From assembly GCA_023101725.1 (NCBI GenBank), contig JALJCO010008629.1, positions 235,823 to 299,822 on the forward strand: a DNA stretch of 64,000 nucleotides. The letters run 5' to 3'. Shown here piece after piece: positions 49,481 through 62,194 of this stretch (its first letter is position 1; each line of letters starts with the position of its first letter). Origin of the DNA: Atherinomorus stipes. Lineage: Eukaryota; Chordata; Actinopteri; Atheriniformes; Atherinidae. The notes under the pieces were generated by a model. The model was not told the DNA's origin. It saw only the letters and a list, made by a program, of their open reading frames with translations, and did not search any database. A program made the position numbers and the translations under genes.

Positions 49481-49702
49481 TTTATTAATCCCAATTAGGA
49501 AATTCATTCTCTGCATTTAGCCCATCTCAGGTTCAACCTGAGAGCAGTGGGCTGCTACTTAAAGCACCCGGGGAGCAGTTGGTGGGGGTTAAGGACCTTG
49601 CTCAGGGGTCCACAGTGGTTCACCTGAGTGTTGTGAGTGTTGTGTCAGGGACTCGAACCTGGGTCTGCCGCGCCATTACCACTGCGCTACCCACTCCCCC
49701 TA
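49480..49702 (-). repeat. tRNA-derived SINE with LINE-like 3' tail
   Basis: On the minus strand the head reads gtgggtagcgcagtggtaat (A box tagcgcagtgg) and then aggttcgagtccc (B box GGTTCGAGTCC), the two internal RNA polymerase III promoter boxes. The body has ctgagcaaggtccttaaccc and ctgctccccggg, found in many fish SINEs, and the 3' end gaatttcctaattgggatta plus ataaagta is a LINE-type tail. A related tail stands alone at 62723-62760. An L2-mobilised V-SINE-like architecture is my inference. Confidence 0.78.
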
Positions 49703-50138
49703 TTCATTTCAGATGAGGAAAGAGCTCTCTTTTATGACCTCTTGTCTAACTAGCAGCTTGGCCTGTCTATCTTAGGGCGCATTCACAAAGCTTTTTTGAT
49801 TCGTTTGCTCAATAATGTCGCTTTGTGGAGGAAACAGAAGTTGTGAGAACCTTCCTGTAGGTGCGTCTTGTCCTTGCCTGCTGTGAATCTGAAAGCAGCG
49901 CCACCTGAGATTCTCATTCTTGGCCCGTTTGGCTCATTTGGCAATACTGTAACTTGAACGCGATCTTGGTCGGGAAGACCACCCCTACCCCAAACTGAAC
50001 CGAGTCCCCAAACGGACCGAGACTCGCGGACCATGCTTTCTAAATGCGCCCTTAAATTCTACCTGCTTCTGCAAACTTAAAGCTTGTTGAATATTGCCTA
50101 TTGTATGCAGTCCAAGTATTCTTCACCACATCGCCTAA

Positions 50139-51104
50139 AACCCCGTTTCCACCCACGGGTCTGGATTGGGTCAGGCCGGGTCGGGTCTGGGTTGGCTGGG
50201 TTTTGGTATGGATATGTTGATTTTACGTTGCATACCCACAGCAAACCCTTACCCTGGAGGCGCAGTATTAACCAGATAGTGCTCCTATGTGATTGCATGA
50301 TATCATCGCAGTGCAATGCCTTTTAAGCAAAGCACCACAAAACATGAGATAGAAAAACATGAGTTATCCCTGCTTTATTTTTATGCTAGGTCACACAGGA
50401 AGTGACAGATTTTTTCAACCAATAAACCATTTCAAATGTGCTAAGCTCAACCTTTTTGATCCGGATCAGTTAGATCAGCCTACCGAAGGGTCTCAAATAG
50501 GGTTGGGCGATATAATGGTATGATATCGCGTTATGATATTTACATGAGAAAGATATGATATTTACATATACCGTTATATCGCAGTCCTAGTTGTGCAGAT
50601 GTTTTTGTTTTATTTTTTTTATTATAACTTGGCCATACCTTGACTAACAACAAAGGTGTCACCTGATTATTTAAACTATCTGTCTGGAAGACAATCCTCC
50701 CCAAGAATTCTACAAAGAAATCATAAATGGCCAGCCAACTATCTTGAATTATTTCGATTTAACAAACATTTCTAACCAGTGTTTTGTCAGTTCTATCACT
50801 GAAATGGAGCTATACCTTTAAGCTAAACATACTTTCAATACTAAAAAACGGGTGTTTGATTTGAAATGAAACATTCAGACAAATTAAGGCGAAAATACTG
50901 ATATTGTATATCATAATCTAAAACAAATATATTGTGATAGGCTATGATATTTGGTCCATATTGCCCAGCCCTAGTCACAAAAAAATGGGATGGGTCAGGC
51001 CAGATAAAAGGGTACCCATCCAAGTTTTTACCTGTGGGGATGCAAAAAAAAATGTGGACCGACCTGGCCCGACCCAACCCAGACCTGCTGGTGGAGATGG
51101 GGCT
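50139..51104. mobile_element. PIF/Harbinger-like MITE with TAA target duplication
   Basis: TAA at 50136-50138 and 51105-51107 bracket AACCCCGTTTCCACC and GGTGGAGATGGGGCT, which are inverted copies (12 of 15). The subterminal gggtctggattgggtcagg is matched in inverted form by cctggcccgacccaacccag. A 3-bp TAA duplication fits PIF/Harbinger. It is split by the hAT-like insertion at 50498-50973. Non-coding. Confidence 0.65.
50498..50973. mobile_element. hAT-like MITE nested in the Harbinger-like element
   Basis: gtctcaaa at 50490-50497 and gtcacaaa at 50974-50981 (7/8) flank TAGGGTTGGGCGATAT and ATATTGCCCAGCCCTA, near-perfect inverted termini. The interior has repeated gatat motifs. Younger than its host element because it interrupts it. 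Confidence 0.82.
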
Positions 51105-51921
51105 TAAAGGAGTACAGCGCAAGTTCCAGCTGTTTTCCAGAAGTTCGCCCCCTCTGGCGACAAGTGGAAGTGACGCTAATGCCGTGCACACGCATGAGCT
51201 GCTTCAGCTGCGCTGGTCTCTAATTTAACCCACATTACACTCAGTCTGAGCCCAGAGTTAGAGACGTAATGTCAACTGAAGTAATAAAGTTATAAATCTG
51301 CAAGTTGTTCACGGTTTGATCATTGAGTAAACTGACAGAATGAATGCTAACAGTATCAACAGGCTTACACTGGCTTGTAGTTCAAATATCTAAATTCACA
51401 GATCTAGACCATGATTACCTTATAAAATGACCGCATCAACAAAATTTAACAAGTGGGTAGAGTGTGTCTTTCCTGGGAACAGTCATATGGCTGTCATATT
51501 GCCACATTTACATGCTAAAAACTTAGCATTGCAATATTATGCATCCTTTTTTCCGTCATACATCTCATTTACCTAGTTACAGTAGCGATGAGAAAGCCAA
51601 CTGTGGGTCCAGTTTTGTTCCCAGACTGGATCGGAGCTCCCTCCAGTTAAATAAAAAGCTGCACGGTTGTTTACTCCCGTCTTACTCCAGTGCCGGTGTT
51701 GTGCCGAAAAAAGCCCCCCCCCCCTGCCGTAGGGAACCGGTCAGACTCCAGTTTAGTTCTCGTCGTCTCACAAGACAAAACTTTTCCTCTTTGTCTTACT
51801 GGAGTCTGAGTTGGGGTTTGAGAGGCACCCGCTCTCCATCTTTTAGCAGGATGCTCAACATGCGCGGACCTGCGGTGGCGGAATACACCACACCGGCACA
51901 GCCAGACGAACAAGAACAGAG
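51104..51921. other. Repeat-like sequence, possibly part of a decayed TTAA element
   Basis: TTAA at 51104-51107 followed by aggagtacagcgc, and a candidate partner gtaccTTAA at 52859-52866, suggest an old outer element around the hAT copy at 51922-52815. The termini match poorly. The 172-residue frame at 51539-52057 crosses the transposon border and is not a gene. A (C)9 run sits at about 51716. Confidence 0.35.
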
Positions 51922-52815
51922 TAGAGACCTGCACAGGATGAGATTTTCAATGCCGCTCCCACCCACTTCCACGGGACTCCATTCACCTGAACGCCCGAGA
52001 AATTCCCTCGGGTCCCGACGGGTCCCAATGGGTCCCAATGGGTCCCAAGTTTTGTAATGCAAATTTTGAAGACGATCTTCACTTGACAATTTTTGAGGGA
52101 TTTTTCCAAAGCGCAGCACAATAAGGCTTTGATGGACAACCCACACTCAGACCACCCTGGTTCATGTGACCTGCGGTGTACAGTTTTGTAAAAAACAGAA
52201 GGATTTTTGTTAATTACACTGTCTGCTGGGACTTTCAAAGCATTTTTCGTCAGGGTTTGTTAATTACTGGATTAATACCAAGGAGTGGCAGAGAGTGATG
52301 CTCAGGTCGACCCGTGTAGGTCCCATGTGCTGCCCGTGAAAAAATTTTCACTTAAATTGCAGCATGAGTGGACAGTTAAAGGCTGACAAGCAACATTGCC
52401 CACCACACCTCTTTGAGGTATTTTACTCACTAACAGATGGACATACAGACAAACAGACAAACAGATACTGGGGATTTTTTTGAGGGACCGTTCATCTGGC
52501 GATAGGGACATGTTGCTGGTGGTGGTGTGTGTGTGTGTCTTTTGGGTGGGGGGTCTGTGATCTCTGAGTGCTTTTCTAGTTGTATAACGCTGATGGATGA
52601 AATCGTGATAGGAATGTTCATGAAAACCAGTAGGTCATGTTGAGACAATAAGTTTATAGGCCGACTCTGTGAATTATCCTGGACATCTGCAGGAGGAGCT
52701 CGGGACCGGACTGACCGCCCGTTGTCGCCCATGGCTTTGTAAATCCCGCCTGATCCCGCCCAATTTGGCAGGTCCTGCGGGACCCGCAGGAATTCCCGCC
52801 CCTTGCAGGTCTCTA
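51922..52815. mobile_element. hAT-like MITE with TAGAGACCTGCA termini, 894 bp
   Basis: Left TAGAGACCTGCACAGG and right ccttgcaggtctcta are inverted copies over about 13 bp. Subterminal cgggtcccgacgggtccc and gcgggacccgcagg repeat the same GC-rich words in opposite orientation. No 8-bp duplication is visible next to the ends. Frames inside (for example 52430-52837) are non-coding by-products. Confidence 0.65.
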
Positions 52816-52866
52816 ACGTGCAACTCATCTCCCCCACAAGCGCCCCCTTGAGGCTTAGTACCTTAA

Positions 52867-54760
52867 TTTCTCACATTGAGCATTCAGAAACAGTATTAAG
52901 AGACCACCACAGTGAAGAAAGATCAGCTCATTCTACACACATAAGGCAATTGTAAGAGCATGTGGAGGAAAGAAAAGAATAGTATTTAACATTTAAACTG
53001 GCACAATGCAATTTCACATTTCACCTGCACTTAGAAATGTATATGAATTCTGCTCACTTATTTGGACACATTTAACTTTGGCAACTCAAAAGGAAAACAT
53101 GACTCAAAAGCTGCAAAAACATCCAATGTTTGTGTAACTTGACAGAATCTAGTGTCAATCTACTTGTGACATTTTATCTGCTGCAGTAGGGCATCCATGG
53201 ATCACAAAGCTGCCTTCACATTCCTCATTCTATGTGTCATGACCCATTCTGACAGTTGTATTCAATGGCAATCATTCACTTTGCAGCCATGTGTATACAC
53301 TAAAAATAGAAAAGGCTCCAGTTCATTTTCAAAGCTTCAAGAAGATGTTGTGGTATGTCAGAGTCAGTTTGGTCAACATATCCATCAGTGTACAAGTCAC
53401 CAGGTTTTTAATGTATTTACGGGAATAAAAGTCCTGTCCCCAGTTCTCCAACACTACAAGTGTGTTATGCTGTTCTATAGACATGGCTTGGACTTAAGTT
53501 TTATCAAGTTCCTAGTAGAAAACCTCTCTTTGCAAAGTCTAAGCTTGCATCGCAGTGTTACTGAGCTCCTTGTCTCATTTATCCTCTGTCATATTTCCTC
53601 TGTTAGACATGGAGTTTTCCTTTCTTTCGCTCCAAGTCTGTTTGAAAAAGAAAAAGAAAAAAAATCCCAGCACTACGCACATACAAAGAACTGTATTTCC
53701 ATTCATTATAATTGGATTTATATTTTGGTTTGAGTGTGGCCAATTGAATTTCTGACCACTTTTGAAACTGGTGATTGCATTTTAATTTAGATTTGAAGCA
53801 GTTTTGCCTTACCTTGTTACAATCCAATCACTATGGATGAGTCAGGTAGAGGAGGCTCAATTGGGTCAAAAGCACGTGCCTTTGAAAATAAACATATTTT
53901 GTGGTTTTTCAAACACTGGTTTTACTTTGGTTGCCCTTCCCTGCAAGAAAAGACATCCTATTTTTCTGTGTTAGCATCAGCTATATGCAGTGTGTGTGCA
54001 GTTTTCCTCTCACACAAGACATTAAACTCACTAACACCCACTAACGTTTGGCTTTTATCTTCAATGGGCTAGGGACCATTCATTTAAGTCAAAAGACAAA
54101 GTAGTCACGGGTATTTATTGGCTTCAGCTGTGTCGTGATGGAAACAAGACACCTGGGTGGACTTTCTCATATTCGCTTAGTGCTGCTCTTGAAGCCTAAA
54201 GAGTGAGCGCATTCCCAACACAAGTTTTAAAAAATTTTACCAACCAAAGCATCTAACGTTGAGGCTTCGAAACTGCCAGGAGTATCAACCTGAAGAAAAA
54301 AAAAAAAGACATCAAATGAATCCATTTAACCAGTTTACACAGCTGCTCCTACAGTCTGGCCAAAAACAGTAAACAATTTTTCTCTGTAAATCAGCTTACC
54401 AGAGATTGTGGTCCACCACAGTCTGTAGTTGAATTCACAGTTGAATGGCATCCATTCACGCAGTAGTAACCTGTAGGGTTCTTTTTTTTTTCCTGTGTTG
54501 TTTGAGATGTAGATGTGCTACACTTCACTGAGGGTAAAAACACTGTTTCTAAAGGAGTCAGTTAACTTTGTGCTTTAAAAAAATGTACATACACGCTTCT
54601 TTGGTTTAAAAAGAGGTTGTGAACATCTTGGAAAAGTGATGACATTCTGACTCAAAGGGTGGTTTAAGGTTAAGACTGAGACATTTGGATTAGTGTTAGG
54701 ATTAGATTTGGGTTTATGGTAGGGTTCAGAGGAAGGTGTGATTGGGCATTTAGTTGGTAG
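52867..54760. other. Intron 1 sequence with one longer frame of unknown meaning
   Basis: AT-rich. It contains an open frame 53197-53733 (178 codons, + strand, hydrophobic N-terminus) with no recognisable domain and a weak start context (tccATGG); most likely chance. Nothing else recognised. Confidence 0.4.
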
Positions 54761-54764
54761 TTGA

Positions 54765-55179
54765 AGGCATATGCCACCTCTGGGTGAAATTGAGCCTCCC
54801 CTATAAACTATATGTACAAGCACTGCGGATAGCAGCAAAGGCAGCACGCAACCCTGTTTACGGAAGTTATCCGTGGTGCTTTGCCTATGATTCACCTGTA
54901 TTTCTGCGGCATACAGTATAGTTCCCTATTGAATGCCACCTAGTCAGTCCTTTGATGTGAAATCGGCTTCTTCTTTGTACTCGATCAGAATGTGTGGATC
55001 ATGAAACGTAATTGGAAAAAAATTAGAGTTAATTAGTTCACTTTCGCCAAGTGATGCTATTTGAGACCACCCAATTACAGCAACTACGCTAAGCTAAGCT
55101 AAAGTCAGTGCTGCAAGATTCAGAGAATGACTGGGTTGGCTAGAAAAGGCTCAATTTCACCCAGAGGTGGCATATGCCT
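54765..55179. mobile_element. TTAA-flanked MITE, family A, internally deleted copy, 415 bp
   Basis: TTGA (decayed TTAA) at 54761-54764 and TTAA at 55180-55183. Both ends carry AGGCATATGCCACCTCTGGG extended to a perfect 32-bp terminal inverted repeat ending ttgagcc. The body matches the right arm of the element at 27256-27993 (gctaagctaagctaaagtca, attgaatgccacctagtcag); most of the left arm is missing. It ends 231 bp before epha3 exon 2. Confidence 0.88.
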
Positions 55180-55343
55180 TTAATATTAAAACAAGGGGTA
55201 GAGAAACATTTTGCCATTGACTATTCTCAAAAGATGGCCATATAAACACGTGTGCATGGCTGTGTGTGTGGCAGCTGTGTAAACAAAGTCATGATCAGCA
55301 CAAGAGGTTGGGAACTGTTCCTGTGGGATTTGATAAAGGCTAA

Positions 55344-55493
<150 letters not shown>

Positions 55494-56316
55494 TAAACCT
55501 TCATCGTGTCTGAATATGTTTGCTTTTATGAGACTTATAGACTAACACCAAATGGATGTGGGTTTCAGCCATGAACAGGATTTTTTTTTTACTCAAGTGT
55601 TCTCACTGTGTCATGTTGAACTACTGAGTCAAGTGCAGATTAACCCACTTTTTTTGTGTTTAGATGTTTTAGAGCATTTTTCGTCTTACAGGTTAAGTAC
55701 TTAGAGCCTGCCATATGGTCAAGATGCTTAAGAGAAACTGTACTGCATTCATATGTGTTTGTTTGTGCATTTGAGTCTCTGTGTTTAAGGACAGATTAAG
55801 GCATTAAAGGATTTTTGGTTGGAGGCTCAAAATCATTCACATAAGACTATAGAGAAACTCATCCTTTGCAGGCAGTATCACATCATCAGGACTCATACTG
55901 TACAGTGGCATTTTGCTGCTGTTGCATGTGAACCGTGCTATCGTTTTGTTAACATTCCACTTAAACAATATGCACTAACTCATTCTGTCTGTCAGACATT
56001 TGAAGATAAGACACTACAGTTCAGACCATTTTCAGTTTCAGATCTATGACTAATTTGCATCCACTACATGTCTTCTGTAAGGTAATCCAAAAGCAGAACA
56101 TACATTTACTGTGTTTATTTTGCTGAAGTATGTCTAGTGAACATGTAAATCAAAGCATCGCAATCCATTTATTCAAAAGTTATTCTTATCAAGAGATTTT
56201 TCAGCCTAAAAAACTTTACTTTAATACTGTCAGCAGTATTTTGTAACTATGAAACTCTGGTACAGCATACAACAGGTAGAAGAAATTTGTGCCTGAATTG
56301 ATTAATTGTCTGAATG

Positions 56317-56401
56317 AATAAAATAGAATAGAATAGAATAAAATAGAATAGAATAGAATAGAATAGAATAGAATAGAATAGAATAGAATAAAATAGAATA
56401 G
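56317..56401. repeat. (TAGAA)n pentanucleotide array with AATAAA variants
   Basis: About 17 units, three of them changed to aaata. Complement of the array at 46961-47029. Confidence 0.95.
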
Positions 56402-56484
56402 ACATTTATAAAAAATTATTAAGTAATTGTCAATAAGCACATATTAAGCTGTAGTTAAAATGAAAAGGACACATTTTTATAACG

Positions 56485-57420
56485 GCTGTGCATCTCCACT
56501 GGTCTTCCAATTTGATTCGATTACAATGATCTTTTCAACAATTTTATTTTATTTGATTCGATTAATTTTGATTCGATTCAATTCAGTGATGCATCGTGAT
56601 GCACTGATCGGATACACCGATTTGTGTTGCATCCTTGTTTTTACTGCATCTTGCTGCTTTGTTCATGAATGAATACAAGCAATCAGAGAAACTACCTTTA
56701 TTTTCAAAACTATCTCAGAAATAAATTTGAATATCATGAATATGAAAAACATTTTTCCCACTGACAGAAAATAAAGTAACATGACACACACAGTGACAAC
56801 ACAGTGATTATCCAAGGGTACCTAATATTTTATTTACACCGACTCAATCACTCATTCACAGTCAAAACTCATAATGGTCATGATTAATCACATGGGATTG
56901 CCAATAAAACACAAACAGTAACTCCAGGTAGTAAATGACTGAATTATCCACCATGTTAGAGTGATAAATGGGCTAGCTAGCAGCTAAAAACTGGCTAACT
57001 GATAAGGCAACAACTCATTCACAAACTCTATACCATTTTTAGCTCTGTTGTTATCCAATAAACTATTACCACTGAAGCATGACTGCACACACTTATAGTT
57101 AGCATACTAAGACGCTAACTCCCCAGAAAAATTTGCGAAATGCTAACTACATTGAATGTGGCTCAGCTCTGTGCGCACCCAGTTACAGGACTTCTTACCT
57201 CCAGTTTATTTCTAAATTGGTGGAGAACAAGAGAGTAGCTGCTCCTTGTCTGCAGGGCAAGAGGAAAACACTATAGTGCATTTAATGACCACAGGGAAAA
57301 TAAGAGTTTTCTCCCTCCAGCTGGTAACGTGGGTTGCATATACATCAAATTACTTATAGCCGATTGTTTTGCCACAGCATCGATCCGCATCCGCACCACG
57401 ATGAATCATAGAAATAATTT
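56485..57420. mobile_element. hAT-like relic with GATTCGATT and GATGCATCG motifs
   Basis: ggctgtgcatctccactgg at the left, iterated gattcgatt, gtgatgcatcgtgatgcac, and gcatcgatccgcatccgc near the right resemble a common fish hAT family, from memory. The right terminus and target duplication were not found, so the limits are approximate. Confidence 0.45.
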
Positions 57421-57671
57421 AAATTCAATACCTCTAAATTTCATGCAGATATATTGAATGTGACCTTATTCACCTTTACCGTTTGATCAAAATACACTGT
57501 GTGTGAGTTATTGCTCATTAATGGATTTTTAAAAAATTATAAAATGATGCATACTCATTCCACAACTTGCAACCTGTTTTTTTTCTAGTTATACCTCAGC
57601 TTTTTTTTATTGATAGTAGAGCTTTGAAAATCATATAAAACGAGCCAAAAATGTTGCAGCAGTATTTTACA

Positions 57672-57706
<35 letters not shown>

Positions 57707-59358
57707 CTGCACCCTCATCTATCAGTCTCCTTTTGCCACCAAAACCTCTGGTGGGCTCTTGTTCAGTGTTTATTTGTCTAACTAGTTAGACTTCTGTGCC
57801 TCAGGGCTGGCCCACACTCTCTCTCTTTCTTTCTTGAACACACACACAAATTCTCACACACACACTATGCTGTTTTTCCTTTATTAAGTGTTAGAATTAC
57901 TCCTTGGCAGTGGCTTAAGGTAATCCAGTCATTTGTTCCATGGAGCTGCCAAACCTCGTTTCCCTCGGCCGTATATAGCGCCGGCCCCGTCAGAACACAC
58001 TGACTTTCTTCATGAGGCTGAACCACGATGAAGAAAGAAAGACCCAAAGGAAAAAAAAAACTGCAGGCATTTTAAAACGCATTTAGTCCAAAGACGATCA
58101 GGCTACCCAACAATCGCGTGACAAATTGAAGGACGAGATTGATGTGCCGACTGAAGTTCTTCACGTGTGAGCAACTAGGGAAAATGTGCACCGATATTGC
58201 GTACTTGATCCAGCACCGGACGTTGGAATGTGCAACAGAGGTTATGCAGTTTGCGTGTTGATGTCTGTTTTACTTCAAGTTTTCTTTTTCTTTTACTTTG
58301 AACTATAATTTGGATGAAAAGTATGTGATTATCCAGTTCATAAAAATGCTGCAGGGATGGGATCCAATGTCATTCCTGTGAGCTAGAGAAGGGAATGGGA
58401 AAAGGATCAAAAAGATGAATAGAAAGGCTAAAGAGAGAGAGAGAGAAAGCAGAAGAAAGCAGTGGAAGATGAGAGTGAGAGGGGGAGGACAGGAAAGAGC
58501 AAGGGAGACACATAGACAGAGAGATATTGCTGATGATCAAGTCCTCAAGGTGAATCATCTGTAATTACTCACGTCATCCACTGACTGCGCTCCGATAAGC
58601 AGCGCGCCCTGGGAACCGCTGCTCACAAATGATTTCTCATAATGTGGCAGTGGCACTGAGCCCTTTCTGCCTCTCTCAAACACACTCACCAATACACACA
58701 TACAGACAAACACTCCTTCACATTGATGGAGAGGCCACGGCTATTGGCCTACCGAGACACAACGTGCTCCGGTCAGAACAAATTAAGAGCTTAGCTTCCC
58801 CAGGATGTTCACTCCGGAGCCGCCGAATGGACTGATGGGCGTGCGTCTGTGTGTTTGAGTGCGTGTGATCCAGATATACTGTTATCTGTCTGGGAGGCAG
58901 GCTGATTGCTTTGCAGTGTCCAGGGGCTTAGCCCATCACTAAAGACTGTTAAAGATTACATTCTCGCATGCTTTGAAAGCATTCTTCAGCAACAAACCAA
59001 CACCCCAGACGCCGGCTGTGCATGCAGAATAGAATTAATGGGTACATACAAAGTGAAGTCAGTTCTTTACAGTGACAGGGGATGAAACATTGCAGTCTCT
59101 GCCAGTAACTTTTCACATTACCAGAATCTTTTGAGTCCTGATTTTTACTTCTAGTGACAACCAAACTCTAAATATTGGAAGGTTTTTCTTGAAATTCTTG
59201 AAAAGAAATAGTTTATGGGAGTTTGCTGCAAAATACAGTTTGTTATTATTACATTACATCAATGTTAGCTGTCACACGTACTGTGGTTGTACATATTTAT
59301 GACAAAACTCTCAATTTCTTTAGTGTAGTCTGTGCACTGTCCTGTTTCCTGATCGCTC
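57421..59358. other. Intron 2 sequence, poly-A run and purine-rich tract
   Basis: A 29-nt poly-A at 57675-57703, a CG-rich island of about 40 bp at 57958-57995 and an AG-rich stretch at 58430-58520. The 58540-58830 segment is less AT-rich and lacks repeats. No exon recognised. Confidence 0.4.
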
Positions 59359-59360
59359 TA

Positions 59361-59865
59361 CACATTCAAAAATAGAGGTACGAGACAGGAACATTTCTGT
59401 ACCTGTAGGTACATTTTATACAAATGTTTCTCTCAAAAGTGCAATTTTGGTCTTTATGAGGCTAGACGTGTACCTATATACTATGAAAAAGGATCCAAAG
59501 TAATATAAAGTACAAATTTGTACCTTCTAAACAGTAGTATAATTATAAAGTTATTATATTATTATTTTCATAATAATCATAGTAATAATTATATGTATAA
59601 TTATATATGTGTTTGGCCTAATATTTATATAATAATTATTCATTTATTATTAGCATCTTTGATTGTTGTCTTAATCTCTATTCTATTGACTTTTATTCAT
59701 CATTTTTAATTGGTTTAATTGTACTTTATTAACTCATACAGCTTGATAACGTACAAAAATGGACCAGGACTGAAGGGTACAAAAATGTCTTTCAAAAAGG
59801 AACACCCCCAGCAACAAGCTTTGTACCCTTTTAAGTACAAATTGGTACCTCTATTTTTGAGTGTG
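59361..59865. mobile_element. TA-flanked MITE, 505 bp
   Basis: TA at 59359-59360 and 59866-59867. Left CACATTCAAAAATAGAGGTA and right taccTCTATTTTTGAGTGTG are inverted copies over about 20 bp with one mismatch. Subterminal gtacc words repeat several times at both ends (gtacctgtaggtacat; gtacccttttaagtac). Interior is AT-rich and non-coding. Confidence 0.75.
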
Positions 59866-59867
59866 TA

Positions 59868-61695
59868 TCCAGGTGCCTTTCCAGGTGTATTTCCAGAACT
59901 GAGAGCATGTTATTGACCTTGTGCATCATGAACAAGCTTGACATTTGTAGAAAATAGCCAGCACGAACATCATATGGACTTCCCTTTTTTTCTGACAAGA
60001 ATGGGAAGAAATAATTAACTGATTCATAATCAAACCTCACATTCAAATTGTTAAAACTGTAACAATGAGGGGGTCAATGGGTTTTACTGGCAATGATGTG
60101 TAGGCTATTGTTTTGCATGTGGAGAAGCATCTGCTTGATATTACTAGTGGCACATTCTCACAGCCCCTCTGACTTGAATTCAAGTTCGTTTGCTTAGAAA
60201 GTCCAGTTCTTTTGGAAATGGGGAAGGTGTAAACTAAACAAAGAAGGGAACTCTGGTCTGCCTACTAACGTAGGTCTTGGTTCAAGTGAATAAAATGCAA
60301 GGAGCAGATTAAAAGCAAGGGAGATAGTGGGTTCAACACACAGCATTTTGCGTGAACACAGCCACAGCTTACATGTGTGTACAGCGATTGGCAACTCTGG
60401 CCAGGTGAAATGTCTCACTGTCAGATGTGCAAGAATGCAGTAAAAAGTTCTAATATAAATTTGATTGACCCAAGACTGTTAGCATCTGATGCAGCTCCTT
60501 GTTTTGTTCTTATGTGGTGGAAACCGAAGTTGCCCTGTAATAACCAGTGCAGTAGATAATTGAGTTTTCCACTTTGTTGTTTTGTTTAGTCCTTAAATAA
60601 GTTTTGAAGTGAAAGGATGATAATGTTATGAAGAAAAGGTTTGGTTACTTTGAGAAAGTGCAGTGAGAAAGCAAACTCAGACTGGCTGAAGGTTTTTTTA
60701 AGTAGTGGACAATTACAGTAGGTGTGAATGTACCCAATGACAACTTGTGTAAACTCTGTGAATGTTATTCTAACTTTAAATGTACATAGCATAGAACACA
60801 TAAATCAAGTATGCATTGATTTGAACTAATCTAACCTTTTGTAAGTTAGATTAAAGTAGAAAAGGTTTGCTAGAAATGTTAGATTGCTCTTGATCATCTG
60901 TTATGTTGCATGGTTGTCAGCCCTCAGTTCTAACACTCTGTCTTCTCCGTATAAGTGACCAGATAAACTATGGGCAACATTATGTCGTCATTTAGCACAG
61001 TATTGCATGTGAATAGCATCATGCAGACATCTTGTTAAATGTAATCATGTAGTGAGAACATGGATGGACATTTAATGTATGCATCATACTCCAAGAAGAG
61101 ATGGAAAATTATATGGTGGCATGATTGCTGAGGCTTTTTTATGCAACATTTGCACCGATGTAAATATCATTCTTGCTTGCCTTCCTTTTTTTCTTCCTTT
61201 CTTTCATTGGCTTCAGAGCAGTGACTACTGCTCCTCCTTTTTGAGCTACCCAGGGGCTTTTAAAGCCCATCTTCCATTGCGTCCACACCACAAGTGAAAT
61301 CAGCGTGGCTTGCATAAACTACTGCCCCGCTCCCCACAGAGAGAGAACAGGGAAAAGCCCATCCATAAATGAGGATTAGCAGGGAAACACCAGGGACCAG
61401 AAAAGAAGAGGAAGAGAAGAATGTGTAAACTGCCATAATTGCTTTCTTCTTGGTCGGACAAAACAATTATGTTAGCATGTCCAGTGTCATTCTAAAATGC
61501 TCTTCTTCAAGTAAGAACTGTACCAAAATTGTACACTGTAGCCCCAATAAACTTACAAAGTCAGGATCCTGTTTACAGCAACCTTCAGCAATTGATTTTA
61601 GAGTTTATTATAGTAAAACAAAACATGGATTGGCCATAAAAACTTGCATTTAGATTCTCCTTTCATAAGCCCATATCAAGAAGTGTTCTCTAAGG
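59868..61695. other. Intron 2 sequence, nothing recognised
   Basis: AT-rich; chance frames only. Confidence 0.4.
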
Positions 61696-62194
61696 ACAAA
61701 GTCACACTTGGCACAATTGGTTTAGTCGATTTCAATGCACTGGGTGTCAATAGTCTAGTACAAACGACCTCCGGTCACACTTGCAAAGTTTGAAAAGTGC
61801 CAGTGTGCCTCTGCGTCATGTGACTGCATTTGCGTTGGTGACAGCACCTGTTTCACTCCGGTCCCGCTGGTGGCGCTAATAGTCATTTGTGTTGTTTGAC
61901 TTCCACCCAAACATGCTGATAAAGCTTTGACTACAACAAGAGCTGATTATTGTGCCTTTGTGCAGGGATGTCCCTTTGGCTGCATGGTCAGCGCACATGG
62001 CTTTCACCTGGGAGTCTGGGGTTCAAAACCCACCCGGGCCCTCCGTTGCGTACCTTGCCACACCAGCAACCGTTGCAGACCACCTCCAGAGGTTGGTCTG
62101 GGCACTATGCTGCAGCCACCGGTCATGAAGCACGTTAGATGGATGCTGTTTGTACTTGGGATATACTCCAACCATGCAAAGTGTGACCAGCCCC
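61696..62194. mobile_element. Possible MITE with GTCACACTT termini, hosting a SINE
   Basis: aagtcacacttggcac near 61698 is mirrored by gcaaagtgtgacc near 62176. GC-richer interior. No target duplication could be fixed, so this is tentative. The SINE at 61966-62140 would have inserted into it. Confidence 0.35.
61966..62140 (+). repeat. tRNA-derived SINE
   Basis: A box tggctgcatgg (about 61978) and B box ggttcaaaacc (about 62021) with tRNA-like spacing, followed by acccgggccctccgttgcgt and accttgccac. The same body occurs in the fragment at 20528-20590. The two boxes and the second copy make the SINE call reasonable; family unknown. Confidence 0.7.

Noticed and set aside
51539..52057. 172-codon frame
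   Set aside because: It crosses the left terminus of a hAT-like element and has no recognisable domain.
52859..52866. Right TTAA of an outer element beginning at 51104
   Set aside because: Termini pair poorly, and the left TTAA overlaps the TAA duplication of the Harbinger-like element; kept only as a tentative note.
61960..62060. Possible functional tRNA gene
   Set aside because: A and B boxes are present, but the sequence continues into a SINE body also found at 20.5 kb and no proper acceptor stem closes.
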